64,000 nt of DNA from Escarpia spicata (Eukaryota > Annelida > Polychaeta > Sabellida > Siboglinidae), in assembly GCA_963995525.1 (NCBI GenBank), contig OZ023207.1, positions 28,268,132-28,332,131 on the forward strand, in the 5' to 3' direction. Made by a program: the position numbers and the translations under genes. This document shows, one piece after another, positions 31,301 through 43,800 of this stretch; the first letter of the stretch is position 1; every line of letters begins with the position of its first letter. The notes under the pieces were generated by a model that ran no database searches, was not told the origin of the DNA, and was given only the letters and a program-made list of their open reading frames with translations.

Positions 31301-34300
31301 ATGGCTAAAGGGATTCAGTGGTCCTTTGAAGCCAGTTCTCCTGCCAACTGTCCACACAAGCCTTGTTAGATACTGGGAGAGTGTGACAGCTGTATGGCTA
31401 AAGGGATTCAGTGGTCCTTTGAAGCCAGTTCTCCTGCCAACTGTCCACACAAGCCTTGTTAGATACTGGGACAGTGTGACTGCTGTATGGCTAAAGGGAT
31501 TCAGTGGTCCTTTTAAGTCAGTTCTCCTGCCAACTGTCCACACAAGCCTTGTTAGTTACTGGGAGAGTGTGACTGCTGTATGGCTAAAGGGATTCAGTGG
31601 TCCTTTGAAGTCAGTTCTCCTGTCAACTGTCCACACAAGCCTTGTTAGATACTGGGACAGTGTGACTGCTGTATGGCTAAAGGGATTCAGTGGCCCTTTG
31701 AAGCCAGTTCTCCTGTCAACTCTCCACACAAGCCTTGTTAGATACCGGGAGAGTGTGACTGCTGTATGGCTAAAGGGAGTCAGTGGTCCTTCGAAGCCAG
31801 TTCACCTGTCAACTGTCCACACAAGCCTTGTTAGATACCGGGACAGTGTGACTGCTGTATGGCTAAAGGGATTCAGTGGTCCTTTGAAGCCAGTTCTCCT
31901 GTCAACTGTTCACACCAGCCTTGTTAGATACCGGGACAGTGTAACTGCTGTATGGCTAAAGGATTCAGTGGTCCTTTGAAGCCAGTTCTCCTGTCAACTG
32001 TCCACACAAGCCTTATTAGATACCGGGACAGTGTGACTGCTGTATGGCTAAAGGGATTCAGTGGTCCTTTGAAGCCAGTTCTCCTGTCAACTGTCCACAC
32101 AAGCCTTATTAGATACCGGGACAGTGTGACTGCTGTATGGCTAAAGGGATTCAGTGGTCCTTTGAAGCCAGTTCTCCTGCCAACTGTCCACACAAGCCTT
32201 GTTAGATACTGGGACAGTGTGACTGCTGTATGGGTAAAGGGATTCAGTGGTCCTTTGAAGCCAGTTCTCCTGCCAACTGTCCACACAAGCCTTGTTAGAT
32301 ACTGGGACAGTGTGACTGCTGTATGGCTAAAGGGATTCAGTGGTCCTTTGAAGCCAGTTCTCCTGCCAACTGTCCACACAAGCCTTGTTAGATACTGAGA
32401 CAGTGTGACTGCTGAATGGCTAAAGGGATTCAATGGTCCTTTGAAGCCAGTTCTCCTGTCAACTGTCCACACAAACCTTGTTAGATACTGAGACAGTGTG
32501 ACTGCTGTATGGCTAAAGGGATTCAGTGGTCCTTTGAAGCCAGTTCTCCTGTCAACTGTCCACACAAGCCTTGTTAGATGCTGGGACAGTGTGACTGATG
32601 TATGGTTAAAGGGATTCAGTGGTCCTTTGAAGCCAGTTCTCCTGCCAACTGTCCACACAAGCCTTGCTAGATACTGGGACAGTGTGACTGCTGTGTGGTT
32701 AAAGTGATTCAGTGGTCCTTTGAAGCCAGTTCTCCTGTCAACTGTCCACATAAGTCTTGTTAGATGCTGGGACAGTGTGAATACTGTATGGCTAAAGGGA
32801 TTCAGTGGTCCTTTGAAGCCAGTTCTCCTGCCAACTGTCCACACAAGCCTTGTTAGATACTGGGAGAGTGTGACAGCTGTATGGCTAAAGGGATTCAGTG
32901 GTCCTTTGAAGCCAGTTCTCCTGCCAACTGTCCACACAAGCCTTGTTAGATACTGGGACAGTGTGACTGCTGTATGGCTAAAGGGATTCAGTGGTCCTTT
33001 TAAGTCAGTTCTCCTGCCAACTGTCCACACAAGCCTTGTTAGTTACTGGGAGAGTGTGACTGCTGTATGGCTAAAGGGATTCAGTGGTCCTTTGAAGTCA
33101 GTTCTCCTGTCAACTGTCCACACAAGCCTTGTTAGATACTGGGACAGTGTGACTGCTGTATGGCTAAAGGGATTCAGTGGTCCTTTGAAGCCAGTTCTCC
33201 TGTCAACTGTCCACACAAGCCTTGTTAGATACCGGGAGAGTGTGACTGCTGTATGGCTAAAGGGAGTCAGTGGTCCTTCGAAGCCAGTTCACCTGTCAAC
33301 TGTCCACACAAGCCTTGTTAGATACCGGGACAGTGTGACTGCTGTATGGCTAAAGGGATTCAGTGGTCCTTTGAAGCCAGTTCTCCTGTCAACTGTCCAC
33401 ACAAGCCTTGTTAGATACCGGGACAGTGTGACTGCTGTATGGCTAAATGGATTCAGTGGTCCTTTGAAGCCAGTTCTCCTGCCAACTGTCCACACAAGCC
33501 TTGTTAGATACTGGGACAGTGTGACTGCTGTATGGGTAAAGGGATTCAGTGGTCCTTTGAAGCCAGTTCTCCTGCCAACTGTCCACACAAGCCTTGTTAG
33601 ATACTGGGACAGTGTGACTGCTGTATGGCTAAAGGGATTCAGTGGTCCTTTGAAGCCAGTTCTCCTGCCAACTGTCCACACAAGCCTTGTTAGATACTGA
33701 GACAGTGTGACTGCTGAATGGCTAAAGGGATTCAGTGGTCCTTTGAAGCCAGTTCTCCTGTCAACTGTCCACACAAGCCTTGTTAGATACTGAGACAGTG
33801 TGACTGCTGTATGGCTAAAGGGATTCAGTGGTCCTTTGAAGTCAGTTCTCCTGTCAATTGTCCACATAAGCCTTGTTAGATACTGAGACAGTGTGACTGC
33901 TGTATGGCTAAAGGGATTCAGTGGTCCTTTGAAGCCAGTTCTCCTGTCAACTGTCCACACAAGCCTTGTTAGATACCGGGACAGTGTGACAGCTGTATGG
34001 CTAAAGGGATTCAGTGGTCCTTTGTAGCCATTTCTCCTGCCAACTGTCCACACAAGCCTTGGTAGATACTGGGACAGTGTGACTGCTGTATGGTTAAAGG
34101 GATTCAGTGGTCCTTTGAAGCCAGTTCTCCTGTCAACTGTCCACACAAGCCTTGTTAGATGCTGGGACAGTGTGACTGATGTATGGTTAAAGGGATTCAG
34201 TGGTCCTTTGAAGCCAGTTCTCCTGCCAACTGTCCACACAAGCCTTGCTAGATACTGGGACAGTGTGACTGCTGTGTGGTTAAAGTGATTCAGTGGTCCT

Positions 34301-37300
34301 TTGAAGCCAGTTCTCCTGTCAACTGTCCACATAAGTCTTGTTAGATGCTGGGACAGTGTGAATACTGTATGGCTAAAGGGATTCAGTGGTCCTTTGAAGC
34401 CAGTTCTCCTGCCAACTGTCCACACAAGCCTTGTTAGATACTGGGAGAGTGTGACAGCTGTATGGCTAAAGGGATTCAGTGGTCCTTTGAAGCCAGTTCT
34501 CCTGCCAACTGTCCACACAAGCCTTGTTAGATACTGGGACAGTGTGACTGCTGTATGGCTAAAGGGATTCAGTGGTCCTTTTAAGTCAGTTCTCCTGCCA
34601 ACTGTCCACACAAGCCTTGTTAGTTACTGGGAGAGTGTGACTGCTGTATGGCTAAAGGGATTCAGTGGTCCTTTGAAGTCAGTTCTCCTGTCAACTGTCC
34701 ACACAAGCCTTGTTAGATACTGGGACAGTGTGACTGCTGTATGGCTAAAGGGATTCAGTGGTCCTTTGAAGCCAGTTCTCCTGTCAACTGTCCACACAAG
34801 CCTTGTTAAATACCGGGAGAGTGTGACTGCTGTATGGCTAAAGGGAGTCAGTGGTCCTTCGAAGCCAGTTCACCTGTCAACTGTCCACACAAGCCTTGTT
34901 AGATACCGGGACAGTGTGACTGCTGTATGGCTAAAGGGATTCAGTGGTCCTTTGAAGCCAGTTCTCCTGTCAACTGTTCACACCAGCCTTGTTAGATACC
35001 GGGACAGTGTGACTGCTGTATGGCTAAAGGATTCAGTGGTCCTTTGAAGCCAGTTCTCCTGTCAACTGTCCACACAAGCCTTATTAGATACCGGGACAGT
35101 GTGACTGCTGTATGGCTAAAGGGATTCAGTGGTCCTTTGAAGCCAATTCTCCTGTCAACTGTCCACACAAGCCTTGTTAGATACCGGGACAGTATGACTG
35201 CTGTATGGCTAAAGGGATTCAGTGGTCCTTTGAAGCCAGTTCTCCTGTCAACTGTCCACACAAGCCTTGTTAGATACTGAGACAGTGTGACTGCTGTATG
35301 GCTAAAGGGATTGAGTGGTCCTTTGAAGTTAGTTCTCCTGTCAATTGTCCACATAAGCCTTGTTAGATACTGAGACAGTGTGACTGCTGTATGGCTAAAG
35401 GGATTCAGTGGTCCTTTGAAGCCAGTTCTCCTGCCAACTGTCCACACAAGCCTTGTCAGATACCGGGACAGTGTGACAGCTGTATGGCTAAAGGGATTCA
35501 GTGGTCCTTTGAAGCCAGTTCTCCTGCCAACTGTCCACACAAGCCTTGTTAGATACTGGGACAGTGTGACTGCTGTATGGCTAAAGGGTTTCAGTGGTTC
35601 TTTGAAGTCAGTTCTCCTGTCAACTCTCCACACAAGCCATGTTAGATACTAAGACAGTGTGACTGCTGTATGGCTAAAGGGATTCAGTGGTCCTTTGAAG
35701 CCAGTTCTCCTGTCAACTGTCCACACAAGCCTTGTTAGATACTGGGACAGTGTGACCGCTGTATGGCTAAAGGGATTCAGTGGTCCTTCGAAGCCAGTTC
35801 ACCTGTCAACTGTCCACACAAGCCTTGTTAGATACCGGGACAGTGTGTGAGTGCTGTATGGCTAAAGGGATTCAGTGGTCCTTTGAAGCCAGTTCTCCTG
35901 CCAACTGTCCACACAAGCCTTGTTAGATACCGGGACAGTGTGACTGCTGTATGGCTAAAGGGATTCAGTGGTCCTTTGAAGCCAGTTCTCCTGTCAACTC
36001 TCCACACAAGCCTTGTTAGATACTGAGACAGTGTGACTGCTGTATGGCTAAAGGGATTCAGTGGTCCTTTGAAGTCAGTTCTCCTGTCAATTGTCCACAT
36101 AAGCCTTGTTAGATACTGAGACAGTGTGACTGCTGTATGGCTAAAGGGATTCAGTTGTCCTTTGAAGCCAGTTCTCCCGTCAACTGTCCACATAAGTCTT
36201 GTTAGATGCTGGGACAGTGTGAATACTGTATGGCTAAAGGGATTCAGTGGTCCTTTGAAGCCAGTTCTCCTGCCAACTGTCCACACAAGCCTTGTTAGAT
36301 ACTGGGAGAGTGTGACAGCTGTATGGCTAAAGGGATTCAGTGGTCCTTTGAAGCCAGTTCTCCTGCCAACTGTCCACACAAGCCTTGTTAGATACTGGGA
36401 CAGTGTGACTGCTGTATGGCTAAAGGGATTCAGTGGTCCTTTTAAGTCAGTTCTCCTGCCAACTGTCCACACAAGCCTTGTTAGTTACTGGGAGAGTGTG
36501 ACTGCTGTATGGCTAAAGGGATTCAGTGGTCCTTTGAAGTCAGTTCTCCTGTCAACTGTCCACACAAGCCTTGTTAGATACTGGGACAGTGTGACTGCTG
36601 TATGGCTAAAGGGATTCAGTGGCCCTTTGAAGCCAGTTCTCCTGTCAACTCTCCACACAAGCCTTGTTAGATACCGGGAGAGTGTGACTGCTGTATGGCT
36701 AAAGGGAGTCAGTGGTCCTTCGAAGCCAGTTCACCTGTCAACTGTCCACACAAGCCTTGTTAGATACCGGGACAGTGTGACTGCTGTATGGCTAAAGGGA
36801 TTCAGTGGTCCTTTGAAGCCAGTTCTCCTGTCAACTGTTCACACCAGCCTTGTTAGATACCGGGACAGTGTAACTGCTGTATGGCTAAAGGATTCAGTGG
36901 TCCTTTGAAGCCAGTTCTCCTGTCAACTGTCCACACAAGCCTTATTAGATACCGGGACAGTGTGACTGCTGTATGGCTAAAGGGATTCAGTGGTCCTTTG
37001 AAGCCAGTTCTCCTGTCAACTGTCCACACAAGCCTTATTAGATACCGGGACAGTGTGACTGCTGTATGGCTAAAGGGATTCAGTGGTCCTTTGAAGCCAG
37101 TTCTCCTGCCAACTGTCCACACAAGCCTTGTTAGATACTGGGACAGTGTGACTGCTGTATGGGTAAAGGGATTCAGTGGTCCTTTGAAGCCAGTTCTCCT
37201 GCCAACTATCCACACAAGCCTTGTTAGATACTGGGACAGTGTGACTGCTGTATGGCTAAAGGGATTCAGTGGTCCTTTGAAGCCAGTTCTCCTGCCAACT

Positions 37301-38321
37301 GTCCACACAAGCCTTGTTAGATACTGAGACAGTGTGACTGCTGAATGGCTAAAGGGATTCAATGGTCCTTTGAAGCCAGTTCTCCTGTCAACTGTCCACA
37401 CAAGCCTTGTTAGATACTGAGACAGTGTGACTGCTGTATGGCTAAAGGGATTCAGTGGTCCTTTGAAGCCAGTTCTCCTGTCAACTGTCCACACAAGCCT
37501 TGTTAGATGCTGGGACAGTGTGACTGATGTATGGTTAAAGGGATTCAGTGGTCCTTTGAAGCCAGTTCTCCTGCCAACTGTCCACACAAGCCTTGCTAGA
37601 TACTGGGACAGTGTGACTGCTGTGTGGTTAAAGTGATTCAGTGGTCCTTTGAAGCCAGTTCTCCTGTCAACTGTCCACATAAGTCTTGTTAGATGCTGGG
37701 ACAGTGTGAATACTGTATGGCTAAAGGGATTCAGTGGTCCTTTGAAGCCAGTTCTCCTGCCAACTGTCCACACAAGCCTTGTTAGATACTGGGAGAGTGT
37801 GACAGCTGTATGGCTAAAGGGATTCAGTGGTCCTTTGAAGCCAGTTCTCCTGCCAACTGTCCACACAAGCCTTGTTAGATACTGGGACAGTGTGACTGCT
37901 GTATGGCTAAAGGGATTCAGTGGTCCTTTTAAGTCAGTTCTCCTGCCAACTGTCCACACAAGCCTTGTTAGTTACTGGGAGAGTGTGACTGCTGTATGGC
38001 TAAAGGGATTCAGTGGTCCTTTGAAGTCAGTTCTCCTGTCAACTGTCCACACAAGCCTTGTTAGATACTGGGACAGTGTGACTGCTGTATGGCTAAAGGG
38101 ATTCAGTGGTCCTTTGAAGCCAGTTCTCCTGTCAACTGTCCACACAAGCCTTGTTAGATACCGGGAGAGTGTGACTGCTGTATGGCTAAAGGGAGTCAGT
38201 GGTCCTTCGAAGCCAGTTCACCTGTCAACTGTCCACACAAGCCTTGTTAGATACCGGGACAGTGTGACTGCTGTATGGCTAAAGGGATTCAGTGGTCCTT
38301 TGAAGCCAGTTCTCCTGTCAA
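28388..38321 (+). repeat. Tandem duplication in the satellite, offset 4929 bp (53 monomers)
   Basis: About 28388-33316 is followed directly by its copy 33317-38321. Private variants found at both places, 4929 bp apart, are CTAAATGGATTC (28514/33443), TTGTTAAATACCGGG (about 29875/34804), CAGTGGTTCTTTG (about 30663/35592), TTCTCCCGTCAAC (about 31244/36173), CAGTGGCCCTTTG and GTGTAACTGCTG (about 31940/36869). Differences are few, for example GACTTGTTAG at 31081 only in the first copy. This is the cleanest block duplication in the window. Confidence 0.92.
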
Positions 38322-40881
38322 CTGTTCACACCAGCCTTGTTAGATACCGGGACAGTGTGACTGCTGTATGGCTAAAGGATTCAGTGGTCCTTTGAAGCCA
38401 GTTCTCCTGTCAACTGTCCACACAAGCCTTATTAGATACCGGGACAGTGTGACTGCTGTATGGCTAAAGGGATTCAGTGGTCCTTTGAAGCCAATTCTCC
38501 TGTCAACTGTCCACACAAGCCTTGTTAGATACCGGGACAGTATGACTGCTGTATGGCTAAAGGGATTCAGTGGTCCTTTGAAGCCAGTTCTCCTGTCAAC
38601 TGTCCACACAAGCCTTGTTAGATACTGAGACAGTGTGACTGCTGTATGGCTAAAGGGATTGAGTGGTCCTTTGAAGTTAGTTCTCCTGTCAATTGTCCAC
38701 ATAAGCCTTGTTAGATACTGAGACAGTGTGACTGCTGTATGGCTAAAGGGATTCAGTGGTCCTTTGAAGCCAGTTCTCCTGCCAACTGTCCACACAAGCC
38801 TTGTCAGATACCGGGACAGTGTGACAGCTGTATGGCTAAAGGGATTCAGTGGTCCTTTGAAGCCAGTTCTCCTGCCAACTGTCCACACAAGCCTTGTTAG
38901 ATACTGGGACAGTGTGACTGCTGTATGGCTAAAGGGTTTCAGTGGTCCTTTGAAGTCAGTTCTCCTGTCAACTCTCCACACAAGCCATGTTAGATACTAA
39001 GACAGTGTGACTGCTGTATGGCTAAAGGGATTCAGTGGTCCTTTGAAGCCAGTTCTCCTGTCAACTGTCCACACAAGCCTTGTTAGATACTGGGACAGTG
39101 TGACCGCTGTATGGCTAAAGGGATTCAGTGGTCCTTCGAAGCCAGTTCACCTGTCAACTGTCCACACAAGCCTTGTTAGATACCGGGACAGTGTGTGAGT
39201 GCTGTATGGCTAAAGGGATTCAGTGGTCCTTTGAAGCCAGTTCTCCTGCCAACTGTCCACACAAGCCTTGTTAGATACCGGGACAGTGTGACTGCTGTAT
39301 GGCTAAAGGGATTCAGTGGTCCTTTGAAGCCAGTTCTCCTGTCAACTGTCCACACAAGCCTTGTTAGATACTGAGACAGTGTGACTGCTGTATGGCTAAA
39401 GGGATTCAGTGGTCCTTTGAAGTCAGTTCTCCTGTCAATTGTCCACATAAGCCTTGTTAGATACTGAGACAGTGTGACTGCTGTATGGCTAAAGGGATTC
39501 AGTTGTCCTTTGAAGCCAGTTCTCCTGCCAACTGTCCACACAAGCCTTGTTAGATACCGGGACAGTGTGACTGCTGTATGGCTAAAGGGATTCAGTGGTC
39601 CTTTCAAGCCAGTTCTCCTGCCAACTCTCCACACAAGCCTTGTTAGATGCTGGGACAGTGTGACTGATGTATGGTTAAAGGGATTCAGTGGTCCTTTGAA
39701 GCCAGTTCTCCTGCCAACTGTCCACACAAGCCTTGCTAGATACTGGGACAGTGTGACTGCTGTGTGGTTAAAGTGATTCAGTGGTCCTTTGAAGCCAGTT
39801 CTCCTGTCAACTGTCCACATAAGTCTTGTTAGATGCTGGGACAGTGTGAATACTGTATGGCTAAAGGGATTCAGTGGTCCTTTGAAGCCAGTTCTCCTGC
39901 CAACTGTCCACACAAGCCTTGTTAGATACTGGGACAGTGTGACTGCTGTATGGGTAAAGGGATTCAGTGGTCCTTTGAAGCCAGTTCTCCTGCCAACTGT
40001 CCACACAAGCCTTGTTAGATACTGGGACAGTGTGACTGCTGTATGGCTAAAGGGATTCAGTGGTCCTTTGAAGCCAGTTCTCCTGCCAACTGTCCACACA
40101 AGCCTTGTTAGATACTGAGACAGTGTGACTGCTGAATGGCTAAAGGGATTCAATGGTCCTTTGAAGCCAGTTCTCCTGTCAACTGTCCACACAAGCCTTG
40201 TTAGATACTGAGACAGTGTGACTGCTGTATGGCTAAAGGGATTCAGTGGTCCTTTGAAGCCAGTTCTCCTGTCAACTGTCCACACAAGCCTTGTTAGATG
40301 CTGGGACAGTGTGACTGATGTATGGTTAAAGGGATTCAGTGGTCCTTTGAAGCCAGTTCTCCTGCCAACTGTCCACACAAGCCTTGCTAGATACTGGGAC
40401 AGTGTGACTGCTGTGTGGTTAAAGTGATTCAGTGGTCCTTTGAAGCCAGTTCTCCTGTCAACTGTCCACATAAGTCTTGTTAGATGCTCGGACAGTGTGA
40501 ATACTGTATGGCTAAAGGGATTCAGTGGTCCTTTGAAGCCAGTTCTCCTGCCAACTGTCCACACAAGCCTTGTTAGATACTGGGAGAGTGTGACAGCTGT
40601 ATGGCTAAAGGGATTCAGTGGTCCTTTGAAGCCAGTTCTCCTGCCAACTGTCCACACAAGCCTTGTTAGATACTGGGACAGTGTGACTGCTGTATGGCTA
40701 AAGGGATTCAGTGGTCCTTTTAAGTCAGTTCTCCTGCCAACTGTCCACACAAGCCTTGTTAGTTACTGGGAGAGTGTGACTGCTGTATGGCTAAAGGGAT
40801 TCAGTGGTCCTTTGAAGTCAGTTCTCCTGTCAACTGTCCACACAAGCCTTGTTAGATACTGGGACAGTGTGACTGCTGTAT

Positions 40882-43800
40882 GGCTAAAGGGATTCAGTGG
40901 TCCTTTGAAGCCAGTTCTCCTGTCAACTGTCCACACAAGCCTTGTTAGATACCGGGAGAGTGTGACTGCTGTATGGCTAAAGGGAGTCAGTGGTCCTTCG
41001 AAGCCAGTTCACCTGTCAACTGTCCACACAAGCCTTGTTAGATACCGGGACAGTGTGACTGCTGTATGGCTAAAGGGATCCAGTGGTCCTTTGAAGCCAG
41101 TTCTCCTGTCAACTGTTCACACCAGCCTTGTTAGGTACCGGGACAGTGTGACTGCTGTATGGCTAAAGGATTCAGTGGTCCTTTGAAGCCAGTTCTCCTG
41201 TCAACTGTCCACACAAGCCTTATTAGATACCGGGACAGTGTGACTGCTGTATGGCTAAAGGGATTCAGTGGTCCTTTGAAGCCAATTCTCCTGTCAACTG
41301 TCCACACAAGCCTTGTTAGATACCGGGACAGTATGACTGCTGTATGGCTAAAGGGATTCAGTGGTCCTTTGAAGCCAGTTCTCCTGTCAACTGTCCACAC
41401 AAGCCTTGTTAGATACTGAGACAGTGTGACTGCTGTATGGCTAAAGGGATTGAGTGGTCCTTTGAAGTTAGTTCTCCTGTCAATTGTCCACATAAGCCTT
41501 GTTAGATACTGAGACAGTGTGACTGCTGTATGGCTAAAGGGATTCAGTGGTCCTTTGAAGCCAGTTCTCCTGCCAACTGTCCACACAAGCCTTGTCAGAT
41601 ACCGGGACAGTGTGACAGCTGTATGGCTAAAGGGATTCAGTGGTCCTTTGAAGCCAGTTCTCCTGCCAACTGTCCACACAAGCCTTGTTAGATACTGGGA
41701 CAGTGTGACTGCTGTATGGCTAAAGGGTTTCAGTGGTCCTTTGAAGTCAGTTCTCCTGTCAACTCTCCACACAAGCCATGTTAGATACTAAGACAGTGTG
41801 ACTGCTGTATGGCTAAAGGGATTCAGTGGTCCTTTGAAGCCAGTTCTCCTGTCAACTGTCCACACAAGCCTTGTTAGATACTGGGACAGTGTGACCGCTG
41901 TATGGCTAAAGGGATTCAGTGGTCCTTCGAAGCCAGTTCACCTGTCAACTGTCCACACAAGCCTTGTTAGATACCGGGACAGTGTGTGAGTGCTGTATGG
42001 CTAAAGGGATTCAGTGGTCCTTTGAAGCCAGTTCTCCTGCCAACTGTCCACACAAGCCTTGTTAGATACCGGGACAGTGTGACTGCTGTATGGCTAAAGG
42101 GATTCAGTGGTCCTTTGAAGCCAGTTCTCCTGTCAACTGTCCACACAAGCCTTGTTAGATACTGAGACAGTGTGACTGCTGTATGGCTAAAGGGATTCAG
42201 TTGTCCTTTGAAGCCAGTTCTCCTGCCAACTGTCCACACAAGCCTTGTTAGATACCGGGACAGTGTGACTGCTGTATGGCTAAAGGGATTCAGTGGTCCT
42301 TTCAAGCCAGTTCTCCTGCCAACTCTCCACACAAGCCTTGTTAGATGCTGGGACAGTGTGACTGATGTATGGTTAAAGGGATTCAGTGGTCCTTTGAAGC
42401 CAGTTCTCCTGCCAACTGTCCACACAAGCCTTGCTAGATACTGGGACAGTGTGACTGCTGTGTGGTTAAAGTGATTCAGTGGTCCTTTGAAGCCAGTTCT
42501 CCTGTCAACTGTCCACATAAGTCTTGTTAGATGCTGGGACAGTGTGAATACTGTATGGCTAAAGGGATTCAGTGGTCCTTTGAAGCCAGTTCTCCTGCCA
42601 ACTGTCCACACAAGCCTTGTTAGATACTGGGAGAGTGTGACAGCTGTATGGCTAAAGGGATTCAGTGGTCCTTTGAAGCCAGTTCTCATGCCAACTGTCC
42701 ACACAAGCCTTGTTAGATACTGGGACAGTGTGACTGCTGTATGGCTAAAGGGATTCAGTGGTCCTTTTAAGTCAGTTCTCCTGCCAACTGTCCACACAAG
42801 CCTTGTTAGTTACTGGGAGAGTGTGACTGCTGTATGGCTAAAGGGATTCAGTGGTCCTTTGAAGTCAGTTCTCCTGTCAACTGTCCACACAAGCCTTGTT
42901 AGATACTGGGACAGTGTGACTGCTGTATGGCTAAAGGGATTCAGTGGTCCTTTGAAGCCAGTTCTCCTGTCAACTCTCCACACAAGCCTTGTTAGATACC
43001 GGGAGAGTGTGACTGCTGTATGGCTAAAGGGAGTCAGTGGTCCTTCGAAGCCAGTTCACCTGTCAACTGTCCACACAAGCCTTGTTAGATACCGGGACAG
43101 TGTGACTGCTGTATGGCTAAAGGGATTCAGTGGTCCTTTGAAGCCAGTTCTCCTGTCAACTGTTCACACCAGCCTTGTTAGATACCGGGACAGTGTGACT
43201 GCTGTATGGCTAAAGGATTCAGTGGTCCTTTGAAGCCAGTTCTCCTGTCAACTGTCCACACAAGCCTTATTAGATACCGGGACAGTGTGACTGCTGTATG
43301 GCTAAAGGGATTCAGTGGTCCTTTGAAGCCAGTTCTCCTGTCAACTGTCCACACAAGCCTTGTTAGATACCGGGACAGTATGACTGCTGTATGGCTAAAG
43401 GGATTCAGTGGCCCTTTGAAGCCAGTTCTCCTGTCAACTGTCCACACAAGCCTTGTTAGATACTGAGACAGTGTGACTGCTGTATGGCTAAAGGGATTGA
43501 GTGGTCCTTTGAAGTTAGTTCTCCTGTCAATTGTCCACATAAGCCTTGTTAGATACTGAGACAGTGTGACTGCTGTATGGCTAAAGGGATTCAGTGGTCC
43601 TTTGAAGCCAGTTCTCCTGCCAACTGTCCACACAAGCCTTGTCAGATACCGGGACAGTGTGACAGCTGTATGGCTAAAGGGATTCAGTGGTCCTTTGAAG
43701 CCAGTTCTCCTGCCAACTGTCCACACAAGCCTTGTTAGATACTGGGACAGTGTGACTGCTGTATGGCTAAAGGGTTTCAGTGGTCCTTTGAAGTCAGTTC

